Shown here piece by piece: positions 1-9,734 of a stretch of 64,000 bases of DNA (position 1 is its first letter; every line of letters starts with the position of its first letter). The stretch lies in the NCBI GenBank assembly GCA_036346275.1, contig CM070725.1, forward strand, positions 42,966,104-43,030,103. Direction: 5' to 3'. Below the pieces are notes generated by a model that saw only the letters and a program-made list of their open reading frames with translations, had not been told where the DNA came from and made no database searches. A program made the position numbers and the translations under genes. The stretch is from Otatea glauca (lineage: Eukaryota; Streptophyta; Magnoliopsida; Poales; Poaceae).

Positions 1-199
1 CGCTCCACGTTTGCGCGGGACGCCGGCTCGAAAGCGTAACGTCCGCTCCCTGTCCCGGCACGGCCTAATCGCACGCGCACGGCGCCGCCGCAAGCGCACG
101 TCGTGGAGGTAGAGGGCAAACACGCTACACGTACATTCCCCGCCTTTGCTCCTCTCCGCCCGGCGCGCACCGCCTCTCTCCTCCATCAGGCACCAAATT
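1..199. other. GC-rich segment without a recognised gene
   Basis: This stretch is rich in G, C and CpG and contrasts with the AT-rich DNA that follows. It could be the promoter or leader of a gene lying mostly outside the window. No open reading frame here resembles a known protein. It is also where the remaining exons of the neighbouring poly(A) polymerase gene would be expected, and none is recognisable. Confidence 0.3.
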
Positions 200-472
200 G
201 TTGGAGTGATCACTTTTCTAGCCCTTCTTACTTTGTTTTTTTGCAAATCTAGACTCCTCTCGAGCGAAATTGTAAATATAAACCCCTCCCCACCGCACTC
301 GTCGGCCACAGCAGGCCCCTCCTATGCTTGGCGGCCACGGCAGGCTTCGCTCCCGTGCTGTTGTGGCGCTGCTTCTGCAGAGAGGGAGGAGGACTAGTTA
401 TGCAATTCCACTTGAAAGGAGGCCAGACTCGTAAAAAATAAGGTAATAGTGGTTAGAAAAGTGATCACTTCC
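200..472. mobile_element. Small MITE-like element with inverted termini
   Basis: The left end contains GTGATCACTTTTCTA and the right end carries the same motif inverted, giving terminal inverted repeats of roughly 20 bp. AAATT flanks both sides (195-199 and 473-477) and may be the target duplication. The 273-bp body has no coding capacity. The superfamily is not certain from these ends. Confidence 0.5.
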
Positions 473-981
473 AAATTTTTTTAGTTTGGAGAAATATATA
501 CAAAAGACTCTTGTGGCGCGCGTGCTGGCATCCACCTATCCTACCAGCCCACGCTAGCAGCTAAGCTCACGCACTTCTCTTTTTTACTCTCTTTGTCCAA
601 AAATACATAGCATATTTTTTTAATGATATTATTCATAAATATAGGTTGTATTAAATTTTCAATGCAAAATTAGAGTGATGCTATCTTTATATCCCTAATA
701 TATACTAGTTCTAAAACTGCAAACTAAGGTATGTTCTTCTGCTCGAACAAAACATAAAACCAAGTCTCTGCAACGACAGCACTTCAGCAGTTCCACCATT
801 GGATAAAAGGAGAGATAGAAGTGCAGAGACTCTGGCAATTTTTAGGTGACAATGATTTGGTGGTGGTTGATTTACATTGATAAGATATTAGATATGTCAG
901 GAAGATCAATGAATTGTGCAATTTCATTGTCCTGGAAAGGAATAAAGTGTAAGTAATAAAAGAAAACAAAAGGGCAGTTAC
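473..981. other. Non-coding stretch downstream of poly(A) polymerase exon 3
   Basis: On the minus strand this would be intron 3 or the truncated end of the poly(A) polymerase gene. No exon encoding the conserved continuation (the catalytic GADIDT-type region) could be found. Near 588-610 the motif CTCTTTGTCCAAAAATACAT resembles the end of a Stowaway-type MITE, but I could not find its partner end. Confidence 0.35.
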
Positions 982-1855
982 CCCCAATCGGTAAGACCCA
1001 AAAGTGAAAAGGACTGCATTTGCCTGTTCAACCATTTGCTCAGCATATCCTTTCTGACTGGTTAACTGCTTCACCCATACCTTGACTATCTGCAAACTCA
1101 ATAAAAGGTACAGGTTACAGTAAACTGCAGGCATGTAAAAGACCTGATAAAACACAACAAAAAAGGACTAACATCTCTAAAAAAAAGGAAACAGAAACGA
1201 AGTTAATATACATTCCCATGTGCAAGTAGTGAAAAGACATATTCCACACCAAAAATCTTGTGAATATAGTGTCCAGAGGAAGCATTAGCAATTGGCAGAT
1301 CATAATTATAAACATGGTTATGCACGGCAAATCTTTTCAAGTCAAAAATGCTGAAACAGCAACCACACAAGCTCAAGTACCCATGCTACCACAGAAATAT
1401 CCTGGCAATACAGTATACAAAATCCCAACCAGTAAGTACATATTGCCCCCTTCTAAACTCACCTCCTAACATTCATATTATCTGAAATATGTAACCGGTA
1501 GGTATTTATAACAAGTAAGACAGGAAGTAAGGAACTACCCAATCAATCTCCCGTAGCACCTCCTCCCGTTTCGCAGACTCCTCCTCCCCCTCGTAAAGGC
1601 CCGCTTCAACCAAGAACTGCAATCAAGTTCCCAACAACACAAAAAAGCACCATCATCACTATGGAGCCCAGTCATGTCAGCAAAGTGGCAAAACATAAGC
1701 AATTCAACAATGGAGACAACCTTCTCCAACTCGGCCGTCTTCTGGAGATCGGCCACGGTCGGCCCAGCCAGAGATAACGGCGGATCCGTGCCGCTGTACC
1801 GCTTTGGGGACGGCCGAGAAGCCACCAACCTGCCCGTGCCTACAGATCCCGCCAT
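982..1855 (-). CDS. PAPS: Nuclear poly(A) polymerase, first three exons only
   Basis: Three exons on the minus strand encode the first 107 residues of a plant nuclear poly(A) polymerase, the enzyme that adds adenosine tails to pre-mRNA. Exon 1 is 1721-1855 (ATG at 1853-1855, 45 codons), exon 2 is 1539-1616 (26 codons) and exon 3 is 982-1089 (36 codons). All junctions have GT donors and AG acceptors and all are phase 0. Family hallmarks are SLAGPT near residue 28, the AELEKFLVEAGLYE region, VKQLTSQKGY and the nucleotidyltransferase motif FGSYRLG at the end of exon 3. A usual family member is several hundred residues longer, continuing directly with the catalytic aspartates, and no such exon exists between 981 and the window edge. 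The gene is therefore either broken or has a long, transposon-bearing third intron. Tryptophan at codon 71 replaces the usual glutamine at the exon 2 end. Confidence 0.85.
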
Positions 1856-2330
1856 CGAATCGCTCGGACCCAAACCCTAGACGTGCGCAAGAGCAACCAA
1901 TCTAGCGCCTAACCTAAGCAGCTAAAGCCCTAATCGCCACCGATCCGTCTTAAAAACACAAATTCCCACAATATCCCGACCGAACCACGGCAGAATCGAG
2001 GCTCTTCTCCCACGAAATCAAGCAAACGGCAACCAGTTCCTACCCCCCACGGACTCAAACCAGCCACTCAATTCGCTCGTCCGATCACGCGATGTTGATC
2101 CAAGCAAACCCCTGGATGGAACCCTACCCTGCTAAATTCCGACGGGACGAATCCAACGTGCGAAGGGCGTAGCGGAGCTACTCGGAGCAGCGGTGGAGGC
2201 GGAGGAGAAGGGAATCGGGGTAAAGGATAGGTGGGCTGGTGCGTTATGCTTGCGTACGCGGAAGCGGAGGGCGGAACCGCGGAGGAGGCGAAGCGCGTCA
2301 AGCCGTCAACTCTGGCTGCTGCGCTGCGCA
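1856..2330 (-). promoter_or_regulatory. Leader and promoter region of the poly(A) polymerase gene
   Basis: This is the sequence immediately upstream of the poly(A) polymerase start codon. It includes GGGTTT/AAACCCTA-type motifs next to the ATG, common in plant 5' leaders. The small reading frames in it look incidental. I could not assign a TATA box or transcription start. Confidence 0.35.
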
Positions 2331-2689
2331 CGATTTTGTCCGCTCAAGCCCGTAATTTTTCGTTCAATACAAGTTGCATAAATTTTAAAGTAAATAAAGA
2401 GGTAAGTAATTACAATCTACTATTTATTCATACTTTAATATTTATATAACTGTTAAAAGAAAAGGCATAAAAACACCTCTCTCTTTTTTCTTAGAGAACA
2501 AACTCTCCCACAAAATCTGTAGGGTGTGTTTGATCCATGGAATGATCTTGTAGCTATTTTATTTTTAACATGGCTCGTGTAAGATGAATATTTGAATCTA
2601 GCCTCTTTAGTTAAAACTAGAAATCTATACGCGGCGTGCCACGCCGCGGGCGCAGCTCTCCACACGAGAAAATCGAGAATTTTGTTTTT
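2331..2689. other. AT-rich intergenic sequence with a repeat remnant
   Basis: No gene is visible. The interval around 2396-2452 resembles the sequence flanking the hAT element near 59460-59490 and 61212-61235, but without any insertion. It therefore behaves like an empty copy of that site. Around 2520-2580 the text is typical of a degenerate MITE arm, without a partner I could define. Confidence 0.3.
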
Positions 2690-2965
2690 TCGGAAGAAGG
2701 GCTTAAACGTAATGGTAAAAAGGGAAAAACATATGTTTTTTCCGAGGAAAAGGATCAAAAAGTTTTTTTCCCCGAAAAAGAATCTAAACATAATTTTGAT
2801 TTTATGGAAAAAGACCCGAGCGCAAGCCTTAAAAACGCATAAAGGATCTAACCGTAATATATATATTTTTTGAGAAAAAGGATCTAATCATAATTTTTTT
2901 TCAAAAAAGGATCCAAACGTAATTTTTTTTTCTAAAAAAAGACCTAAACGTAAAAAAATTTTCGG
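2690..2965 (+). repeat. Degenerate tandem repeat of an A/T-flanked CTAAACGTAA motif
   Basis: The phrase GG(A/C)(T/C)C(T/C)AAACGTAA, followed by a run of T and then a run of A, recurs irregularly across this interval, for example near 2700, 2780, 2845, 2885, 2910 and 2942. Spacing tightens to about 30 bp at the right end. Several short open frames lie here, but they follow from the low-complexity A and T runs and are not credible genes. Confidence 0.5.
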
Positions 2966-3714
2966 CTCGGCTGGCGGCTCGAGCCGACACGTAGGGGTGC
3001 TCCCCATCCAGGAAATCTTCTGGGATTAGTAGAGGGGATTATATAGCTTTAATTTATATTCTCTACAAGTATGTATTGAATATAGTGTTTAGAGATAATA
3101 ATTAAAGGTAGTTTAGTCATTTTTCATATATCTATTTAGTCCATGTGCCAATAAGAATACATCTGTAAATCTGGACAGAGGGAGTATCTACTTCAGCGAA
3201 TTTGAGTAAGCAGCCGTTGGAAGGTAAGCATAAGGTTAACTCTAATGTCAATATTTACCTTGTGTGTGTGTTAGTCGCGCTGCTTGCCACTGTGCCTAGG
3301 AGCAGCTTTGTGCGTTATCCTAGTAGTGGTTGGTAATGTGCGACTTTCTCCGGTGCCTTCATGCTTGATTGATCGCTGAATGTCTAATTTTGAGTCGATG
3401 TGTTAAGATCGATATCGTGTGATGCGTGTTTGGACGTTCGGTGGCATGCGTATATACCCCGGCTTTTGACGCGGATGCTAAATGAATGGCTGCCCCTTAA
3501 CGCAACAACCTGCTTCACGGCTCACGCGCAATGGCGGAGCTCGAGCGAAATCTCAAGGGGGTCAAGGCCAATGCAAATTCACAACTATACAAGTGCTAAA
3601 TCGTACTACTACAATATTATCACATTGTATACTCCCTATTTTTTTTAAAATAATATACGAAAAATAAAAAATTACAAAAATAATAAACCGAAAATAAAAA
3701 TTACAGAAGTAGAC
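2966..3714. other. Intergenic sequence with Stowaway-like ends
   Basis: No gene is recognised. GGACAGAGGGAGTA at about 3173-3186 is the classical right terminus of a Stowaway (Tc1/mariner) MITE, including the TA target. A second similar terminus, TACTCCCTATTTTTT, occurs near 3628. I could not pair either with an opposite end, so these are probably truncated copies. Confidence 0.35.
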
Positions 3715-3990
3715 CACTGTCGCCTTTCTGATTAGCGATAGAGCATAGTCGCCAGTCCAAATGACGATTGAATTTCTGTCGCCAATTCGAACGACGACAA
3801 CAAGTCAGTCGCCGTTTCAACTAGCCATAAATGCGTCAGCTCGGAGCCATGTCATTAATCACTAGTTGGACTGGCGACATGCGGTTTCCGTCGCCAGTTG
3901 AAATGGCGATTGACGGTTCACGTTCTCAGTCGCCATTTCAATTGGCGATAAAAACCTCATTATAAAGCCGCACGGCCGGTCGCCATTTCG
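3715..3990. repeat. Cluster of GTCGCC / GGCGAC inverted motifs
   Basis: Copies of GTCGCCATTTCAA and its reverse complement TTGAAATGGCGA alternate through this interval, at least eight in about 270 bp. Dense motif clusters of both orientations are typical of subterminal regions of large DNA transposons in grasses. The PMD pseudogene begins about 0.9 kb downstream, so this may be the left subterminal region of the element carrying it. No terminal repeat or target duplication was established. Confidence 0.5.
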
Positions 3991-4912
3991 CCGAGCGCTT
4001 GAGAAAAGAAAAGAAGAGAAGAGAAGAGAAGGAGAGGACAGAAAAGAAGAGAAGAAAGCAGAGAAGAGGGAGGGGAGTAGGAGGAAGAAGAAGGTCTGCA
4101 CGACATTCGAATGTTGTTTTTTAATCTCTTTTTTAGGCTTTTTGAAACCTAGGTTAGAAAACTAAGTAATTAGATTTATACAATAGTAATAAGCGTGTAG
4201 ATATTAGTAGAGTAGAAATATTTTTGTAGATATGGGTAGATTAGAAAATTTTATTTAGGCATGTTTAGATTAGAAATATTTATTTACGTATGTTTAGATT
4301 ATTTTTCTAGATATGAGTAGTAATATTTATTTGTAAATATCTGGAGATTAATATTACTATTAGAGCTATGTTTAGAATAGTAAAATTTTTGAAGGTAGAT
4401 GCAGGTTTGTAATATTTGTGTATATATAAATTTTTGTAATCGCAGTTTAAGGTCGATCGGGTACGTTGAGAAGTAAAATTACGAACAATTAAAGCAATTG
4501 TGTATTGAAGTGTAGAGTAGGTTAACGTCATATGTAGGCATATTTTATCAGTTAGGTTTGTAATTATCAAAGTTTATATTACCTATTGGATGATATAATG
4601 TCGATACGTCGTGTGCGTAATAACAATTTGATCGGATATGTTCATAATAATTCGTGAAACTTTACCGGATAATATGGAATTGAGATGTAAAATTTACGGA
4701 CAATATTTGAACAGATTTGATATTTCTGAGTAATAATATTTAGGTTGGACGTTTGATTATGCGAATGTGTAAATGTATTTTGTTTGTGCTGAAATGGTGT
4801 GTGCATATCATGTTCATATTTTCATGTTGTTTGCTAACTAATTGTTTTTTACTTGTATGATGTTTATATTTCTATGTTATTTGCTAACCTATTTGTTATT
4901 TTTATGATAGGT
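3991..4912. other. Purine tract and AT-rich intron-like DNA before the PMD pseudogene
   Basis: A GA-rich tract of repeated AGAAGAGA runs from about 4010 to 4090, followed by about 800 bp of AT-rich sequence rich in TTTAGATTAGAAATA-type phrases. It ends in TATGATAG directly before the ATG of the PMD pseudogene, so it could be an intron in the 5' untranslated part of that gene. Nothing in it looks coding. Confidence 0.3.
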
Positions 4913-6650
4913 ATGGTGGGTGACGGTGCCGCTCCCGCGCGGTAGTACGAGCTGATCGACCCTATCATAGATGCATCGCACCGTAGTCGTTTGGCCACAT
5001 AAGCCCCGATAGAGGGCCAGACGCCTACTGAGCTTTCGTCCCTACGCTTTGCGCACACTATAAGGGCATGGAGGATCGACGCACGGTGGATATCGACATT
5101 TGTGCAGTCATTTTTGTGTTGGTATTAGATTGTATTGTGAATGCATATGAACTTACTATATTATTTTTCACGTAAGTTGCGGGTCACTGGATTGCTACCA
5201 TTCACCAGGATGGTGGAGGCGACACGCGCAGACGATGCTGACAGGCACGGTGCCTCCTGGAGGTTCCTTTATGACAGGAGTCTACTTATGGCTCTTCTCG
5301 ACCGCTGGTGACCGGAGACTCACACCTTTCATCTCCCTTGCAAGAAGATGACACCGACACTGGAGGACGTTAGTTACCTGACGGGCCTTCCGTGCACCGG
5401 GCAGGCGGTTGTCCCCGACGACGTGGTCCCACACTAGCGAGTTGAGATCCTTGCGAGGTTTGAGGGTGTGCTACCGCCGAGGCCGGTTATGAGACGTTCA
5501 TCGTAGGCCACGGCCCGACGCAGAAGTTACTCACGTAGTTTTACGTAAGTTGTGTTTTGTTGGCATTTTATTCGTTTCTATGATGCTGCACAATTCAGAC
5601 TTGTTGGCATTTTGTATTAATGTGTTGTTTTTACAGCTCGAAAGGATAGTAGCCGGTGCTGCGGACTACATCGTGTGACGCCACTTGGAGGCATACCTGT
5701 TGTGGTTCTTCGGCTATGTCCTATTCCGCTCTTCCCACGGAGACAGCGCCGACAAGCACATGATCCAGTACGCAAGAACATTAGCGGATGCAGAGTTGAA
5801 CGACATCCCGTAGCTTTCTTGGGGCCCGACTGTACTGTACGCCACCTACAGGGCCCTCTGCGATGGTTGTCGACTCATCGCCGATAACTTGATCCTCACC
5901 GGGTGCCCACTCCTCCTCCAGCTATGGTCCTTCGATCACTTCCAGGTTGGACGTCTGCACATCGAGTTGGCACCTTACGGGGACGTCCTGTACTATCCAA
6001 CAGTGGACGATGTCGATCGTCCAACGATGGGGACATTGTGGTGTCGTCGACAGGTTAGTATCCCGCATCTATCGTATGTTACGGTACAGTTCAGCCTGGT
6101 GTTTACTATCGTAAAGTCTACTACTACTTGTGCATGCCACATTCACACCAATTACGTTGTACGCGTTGTACCCCGAGTACGTTGCGATGTTTGACCAGCT
6201 GACAGACGATCGTGTGATCTGAAGGCCATACCTACCAAAGTGCGTAGCTGCACGAGCACCTTCTGGCCTCTTCGTGCAGTGCATCCGTGACGCCGTCTTC
6301 TGGCTCACTCGTTGTCACATGGTGTTCAACATGTTTGTGGAGACGTACGCGGTTCACCAGGTGATGCTCCAGTTCAGACTTCGCTATGTTTTCTCGGTTC
6401 CCACGAGTGTCGTCGTACCACCACACGTCTACTCGCGAGTTTTTTATTCCGTCTTGTTCTGATTAGTTATATGTTTCTTTAATAAATTAATGATGTGTAC
6501 ATGTTATTTATTATTATAGTCGAACAAGGAAAGGTCTCTCACGGCGTGCAGATTGGACACAACGCATGCAGATACTTTGTCTAGGCAATACGCAATTGAA
6601 TTTCGTCTTTTACATTGTGAGATACTTTTCAGTCCTTGGCTTTCTTGGTA
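4913..6650 (+). pseudogene. Plant mobile domain (PMD, MAIN-like) pseudogene
   Basis: The reading frame, interrupted by introns and stops, encodes a plant mobile domain protein of the MAIN/aminotransferase-like type, a family found both in host genes and inside transposons. The clearest hallmark is near 5305-5420, where translation gives ETHTFHLPCKKMTPTLEDV followed by SYLTGLPCTGQAVVP. Further blocks are LWFFGYVLF with IQYARTLADAELNDIP (5690-5810), LLQLWSFDHFQVGR (5910-5955) and WRPYLPKCVA (about 6220). Probable introns lie at about 5105-5175, 5540-5636, 6052-6175 and 6462-6518. At least five in-frame stops occur at positions where CAG or CGA codons would fit, suggesting C-to-T decay at methylated sites. 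The gene is dead. Its role when intact is not known from the sequence, though the context suggests it travelled inside a transposon. Confidence 0.75.
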
Positions 6651-6917
6651 AAGCTCCGGCAGATAATCATATTTTACGGTCAAAAGTTGGTGCCGCCTTT
6701 AGAAAATGAGAAAAAAATGTTGGTGCTCCATTATTTTTTTCTAGTTGTTAATCTAGTTAAGATTTGCACCCTTCCTAATGCAAAATCTAGTTTGATTTGC
6801 TAAGAGCATACTAGTCTCACAGTGGAAGCCATGTACCAGTCTACCAGATAAATTGATAAGACTAGACACTATGATCATTGGGTGGCTAGCAAAAACTTGC
6901 GTTGGTACTAAATATAG

Positions 6918-7304
6918 AGAAATTTTACAGTGGATTATATAGGTAGTAAGTAGTGGTAGTAGGAATCAAATCTAACTATCCATTCTTAAGGGTATTTTAG
7001 ACTTTCTCTATCCATTTATCAGGGGTATTTTAGATTTTTCCTAATTCGTTTACAGTTTTGGATTCACCGAATACCTATTGATCTTCAAAGACTTCTTATC
7101 CATTCATCCGTCATTCATCAGGATCACATGACGTGTTTTACCGTAGAGGACAGATAGTATGACGGAATTTTTTACCCTTTTACCCCTCTTTCAATTTTAC
7201 TACCAATACTACAGTGGTAGTATAACTAGATCTAAATTGATCTCAACTATTAGATTCAAAGGAATGGACGGTTTATATTGATTTTAATTCACTGTAAAAG
7301 AGCT
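6918..7304. mobile_element. Mutator-type MITE with 10-bp target duplication
   Basis: CTAAATATAG occurs at 6908-6917 and again at 7305-7314, flanking a 387-bp element. The termini share AG followed by TTTTACAGTG in inverted orientation, then diverge. A 9-10 bp duplication is characteristic of Mutator-like elements. The body has no coding frame. A partly repeated phrase, GGGTATTTTAGA, occurs twice near 6988 and 7022. Confidence 0.65.
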
Positions 7305-7314
7305 CTAAATATAG

Positions 7315-7744
7315 CATCTTAGAAGCTTAGAGCTGAATTCCACGCAGATGTAGAACTGGATATGCAGCTCTTGATATGCTCAAAACTTGGCATCAGGTAC
7401 TGTAACTTTGTTAGAGACAAGCATTACCATCGTTCAAAATGAGTTAAACTGTTTCTGGTCAAGCGGTTTGTGAAGTGCTATGGCTCTATCAACTTTTTCT
7501 TGAGATGTGTGTGCTTGATAAGGCATTTGGTAGAAAATGGCGGAGCCAATCATTACTAGGAGAAAAGGCTTGCTCAAAGAGTCACTAGGATTGCTATAAA
7601 AAGCAGTGTGCTTGAATTATTCACCATCTTTAAGCATTGAATATAGTAAATAGTTGTTGAGATATTCACCATAAATCAACTTATGTATATGTTTTCTAGG
7701 GAAAATTCGAAAGATGCATTGGAATTAGTTTTGCAGTTGCTTCA
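7315..7744. other. Unassigned sequence left of the Copia element
   Basis: Base composition is mildly coding-like, and GT/AG-type motifs occur, but no frame matched a protein I recognise. It could be a remnant of an older gene or transposon into which the Copia element inserted. Confidence 0.25.
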
Positions 7745-8826
7745 TGCTAGATTATTATGGAGTTGGTCCATAATTAATTTAATAGAAATTCCAAAAGGCC
7801 CATTAGAATACTAGAGTCATGAAATTGGTTTAGTATCATATGGATAATTGAGAGAAGGTTTGACCAACTTAAATAGTTGAGTTGTGTGTCTCTTAATTAG
7901 CAAGGTGGAAAAGGGTAATGGCCATGCACGCACACTGCCATGCTGAGCCGAGCCGCGGCGTGGCGTGGCGTGGCGTGGCGAAAGCGAAAATCGCGAGTGC
8001 GAGTCGAGTCGAGTCGAGTCGAGACGAGACGAGACGTGGCGTGGCGTCTTGCATTGCATGCAATAAGAATGCGATCCGATCGATCCGGACGTGATGTCCG
8101 GGCGGGGCGGTTTGTTTTGCCGTTTGAAGAGTCAATATGACCAAGAACGCAGTGATCAATGTGACCCGACCGCCGCCGCCACCGTAACGGACGTGGTTGA
8201 TGGTCGCATAATGACCGCTTGCCATCGTAACGGCTACATGGGTTGATGGTCGTAACTCCCGCTCCCGCCGTTGCATGTCGCAAGGCTATATAAGGAGAGC
8301 CACTACCGTGCTTTTCATCACCGCTTGACTCTTCCGGATACTCCATTGTTCTCGCCGCCCTTTGCATTCCCGCCTGCTTTTTTGCGCACAAGTAGTAGAG
8401 GAGCAGCCTCGGAACCTCGCCCTTCTTGAGATCTTGCTCGAGATAGAAGGCCGATAAGGTTTTGGGAGCGACCACGCGATCGCTCGAAGGTGTTCCCGAA
8501 GCGCATTCGCATCGCAACGCCTCGCGACCGCATCAACCTCTTCATCGCACCAACGCTTCATCGCGACAACTGTGATCGTCTACTTCACCGCCATGGCGAA
8601 CGAGAATGTTATACTCGCGCTGTGCTAACGGTGGCACCGGCTCAAGGGTATATTAACTTATACCGTGTTTTATTTATGCCGATTTCTTGTTCATTAGTCT
8701 TTGCGTATGAGATAGATAATTTGTTATCTAGTACCTTTGGCTTTGAACAAAAATGCATCTTTGTTTAATCATGATTTACGTAATTCGTGGATTAAAATAT
8801 TGAGAAAATTCCTAATATTTCCAACA
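7745..8826 (+). repeat. 5' LTR of the Copia element
   Basis: It begins TGCTAGATTATTATGG and ends CCTAATATTTCCAACA, so it has TG...CA ends. It carries a GGCGT tandem run near 7965 and GAGTC/GAGAC pentanucleotide runs near 7995-8035, then a TATA box and a transcribed U5-like portion. It is 1082 bp against 1100 bp in the 3' copy. Confidence 0.92.
8287..8294 (+). promoter_or_regulatory. TATA box of the Copia 5' LTR
   Basis: TATATAAG sits in the LTR in the same place as in the 3' copy, followed by GC-containing sequence suited to a transcription start. It would drive the genomic RNA of the element. Confidence 0.6.
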
Positions 8827-8874
8827 ATCCAAAAACCTTATACTAGGAATTTTACAACCATCGGTTTTGTTTGC

Positions 8875-9672
8875 CGAACTTAAGCCAACTATATTTGACG
8901 CAAATTACAAGCGTTGCGCGCTAAGATGATTTTGTGGTTGATCGCCATGAACGTGTATCACGCTGCGCAAGGCAAACCACCGAGGGTGGGCTCTCTCCGG
9001 AGCAGAGAGTGCCTTCACTACCTATGGATAACTTGTTCAGAGGCGCGTGATTAGTGTTTTGGAGAAAATCTTGTTGATGTGTACATGATTTTGCCAAGTG
9101 GTAAAGAAATGTGGGATGCACTTGAGGCAAAATTCGAGTCTCTCGACGCGGCAAGTGAACTCTATGTCATGGAGCAGCTTCATGACTACAAGATGGTTGA
9201 TGACCACTCTGTAGTAGAACAGCTCATGAGGTTCAAGCTTTGCGAAAGAACTTGAGAATTTTACATGTGCATTACCCGACAAGTTTGTGGCGGGATGCAT
9301 CATTAAGTCGCCACCTTCTTGAAGGGATTTTGCCACTACTCTAAAACACAAGAGACAAGAGTTCAGCGTTCTTTGGTCTCATTGGGTCTCTAAATGTTGA
9401 GGAGAAAGCGAGGCAAAAGATATATGTGGGAAAGAAAGTTCTAGTGCCAATGTGGTACAAAAGAAAATCTTTCAATTCAACAAGAAGAATAAAAATAAGT
9501 CTGAAAAGCCTGAGAACAAGAACAAGGCCGCTCAAACTACTAGCTTGAAGAAGAAGAAGAATAAAGGAAAGGGAAACTGCTTTGTCTGTAATGGTACTGA
9601 TCATTGGGCAAAGGATTGCCCTGATCGCAAAGACAATAAGCAAGAAAAAGTCTGCCAACGTTGTTATTGGTA
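8875..9672 (+). pseudogene. Copia gag remnant with CCHC zinc knuckle
   Basis: Translation in changing frames gives a recognisable gag: a block around MDNLF and an ALEAKFE(S)-type segment at 9020-9150, then ELYVMEQLHDYKMVDD at about 9158-9200. Around 9470-9560 the protein becomes lysine-rich, followed by the nucleic-acid-binding knuckle CFVCNGTDHWAKDC (CX2CX4HX4C) at about 9579-9620. Gag forms the virus-like particle and the knuckle binds RNA. At least three frameshifts break the frame, so no full-length protein can be made. Confidence 0.8.
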
Positions 9673-9734
9673 ATACTGAGGAGGGAACATCGGGTATGTT
9701 TCAATGCCTATCGTTCTATCAGGATGTCGTTCAC

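Noticed and set aside
146..397. 83-codon plus-strand open frame
   Set aside because: It spans the GC-rich segment and the MITE, crosses a transposon boundary and shows no domain.
2453..2873. Overlapping lysine- and phenylalanine-rich open frames on both strands
   Set aside because: They follow from long A and T runs in a degenerate tandem repeat and have no recognisable protein features.
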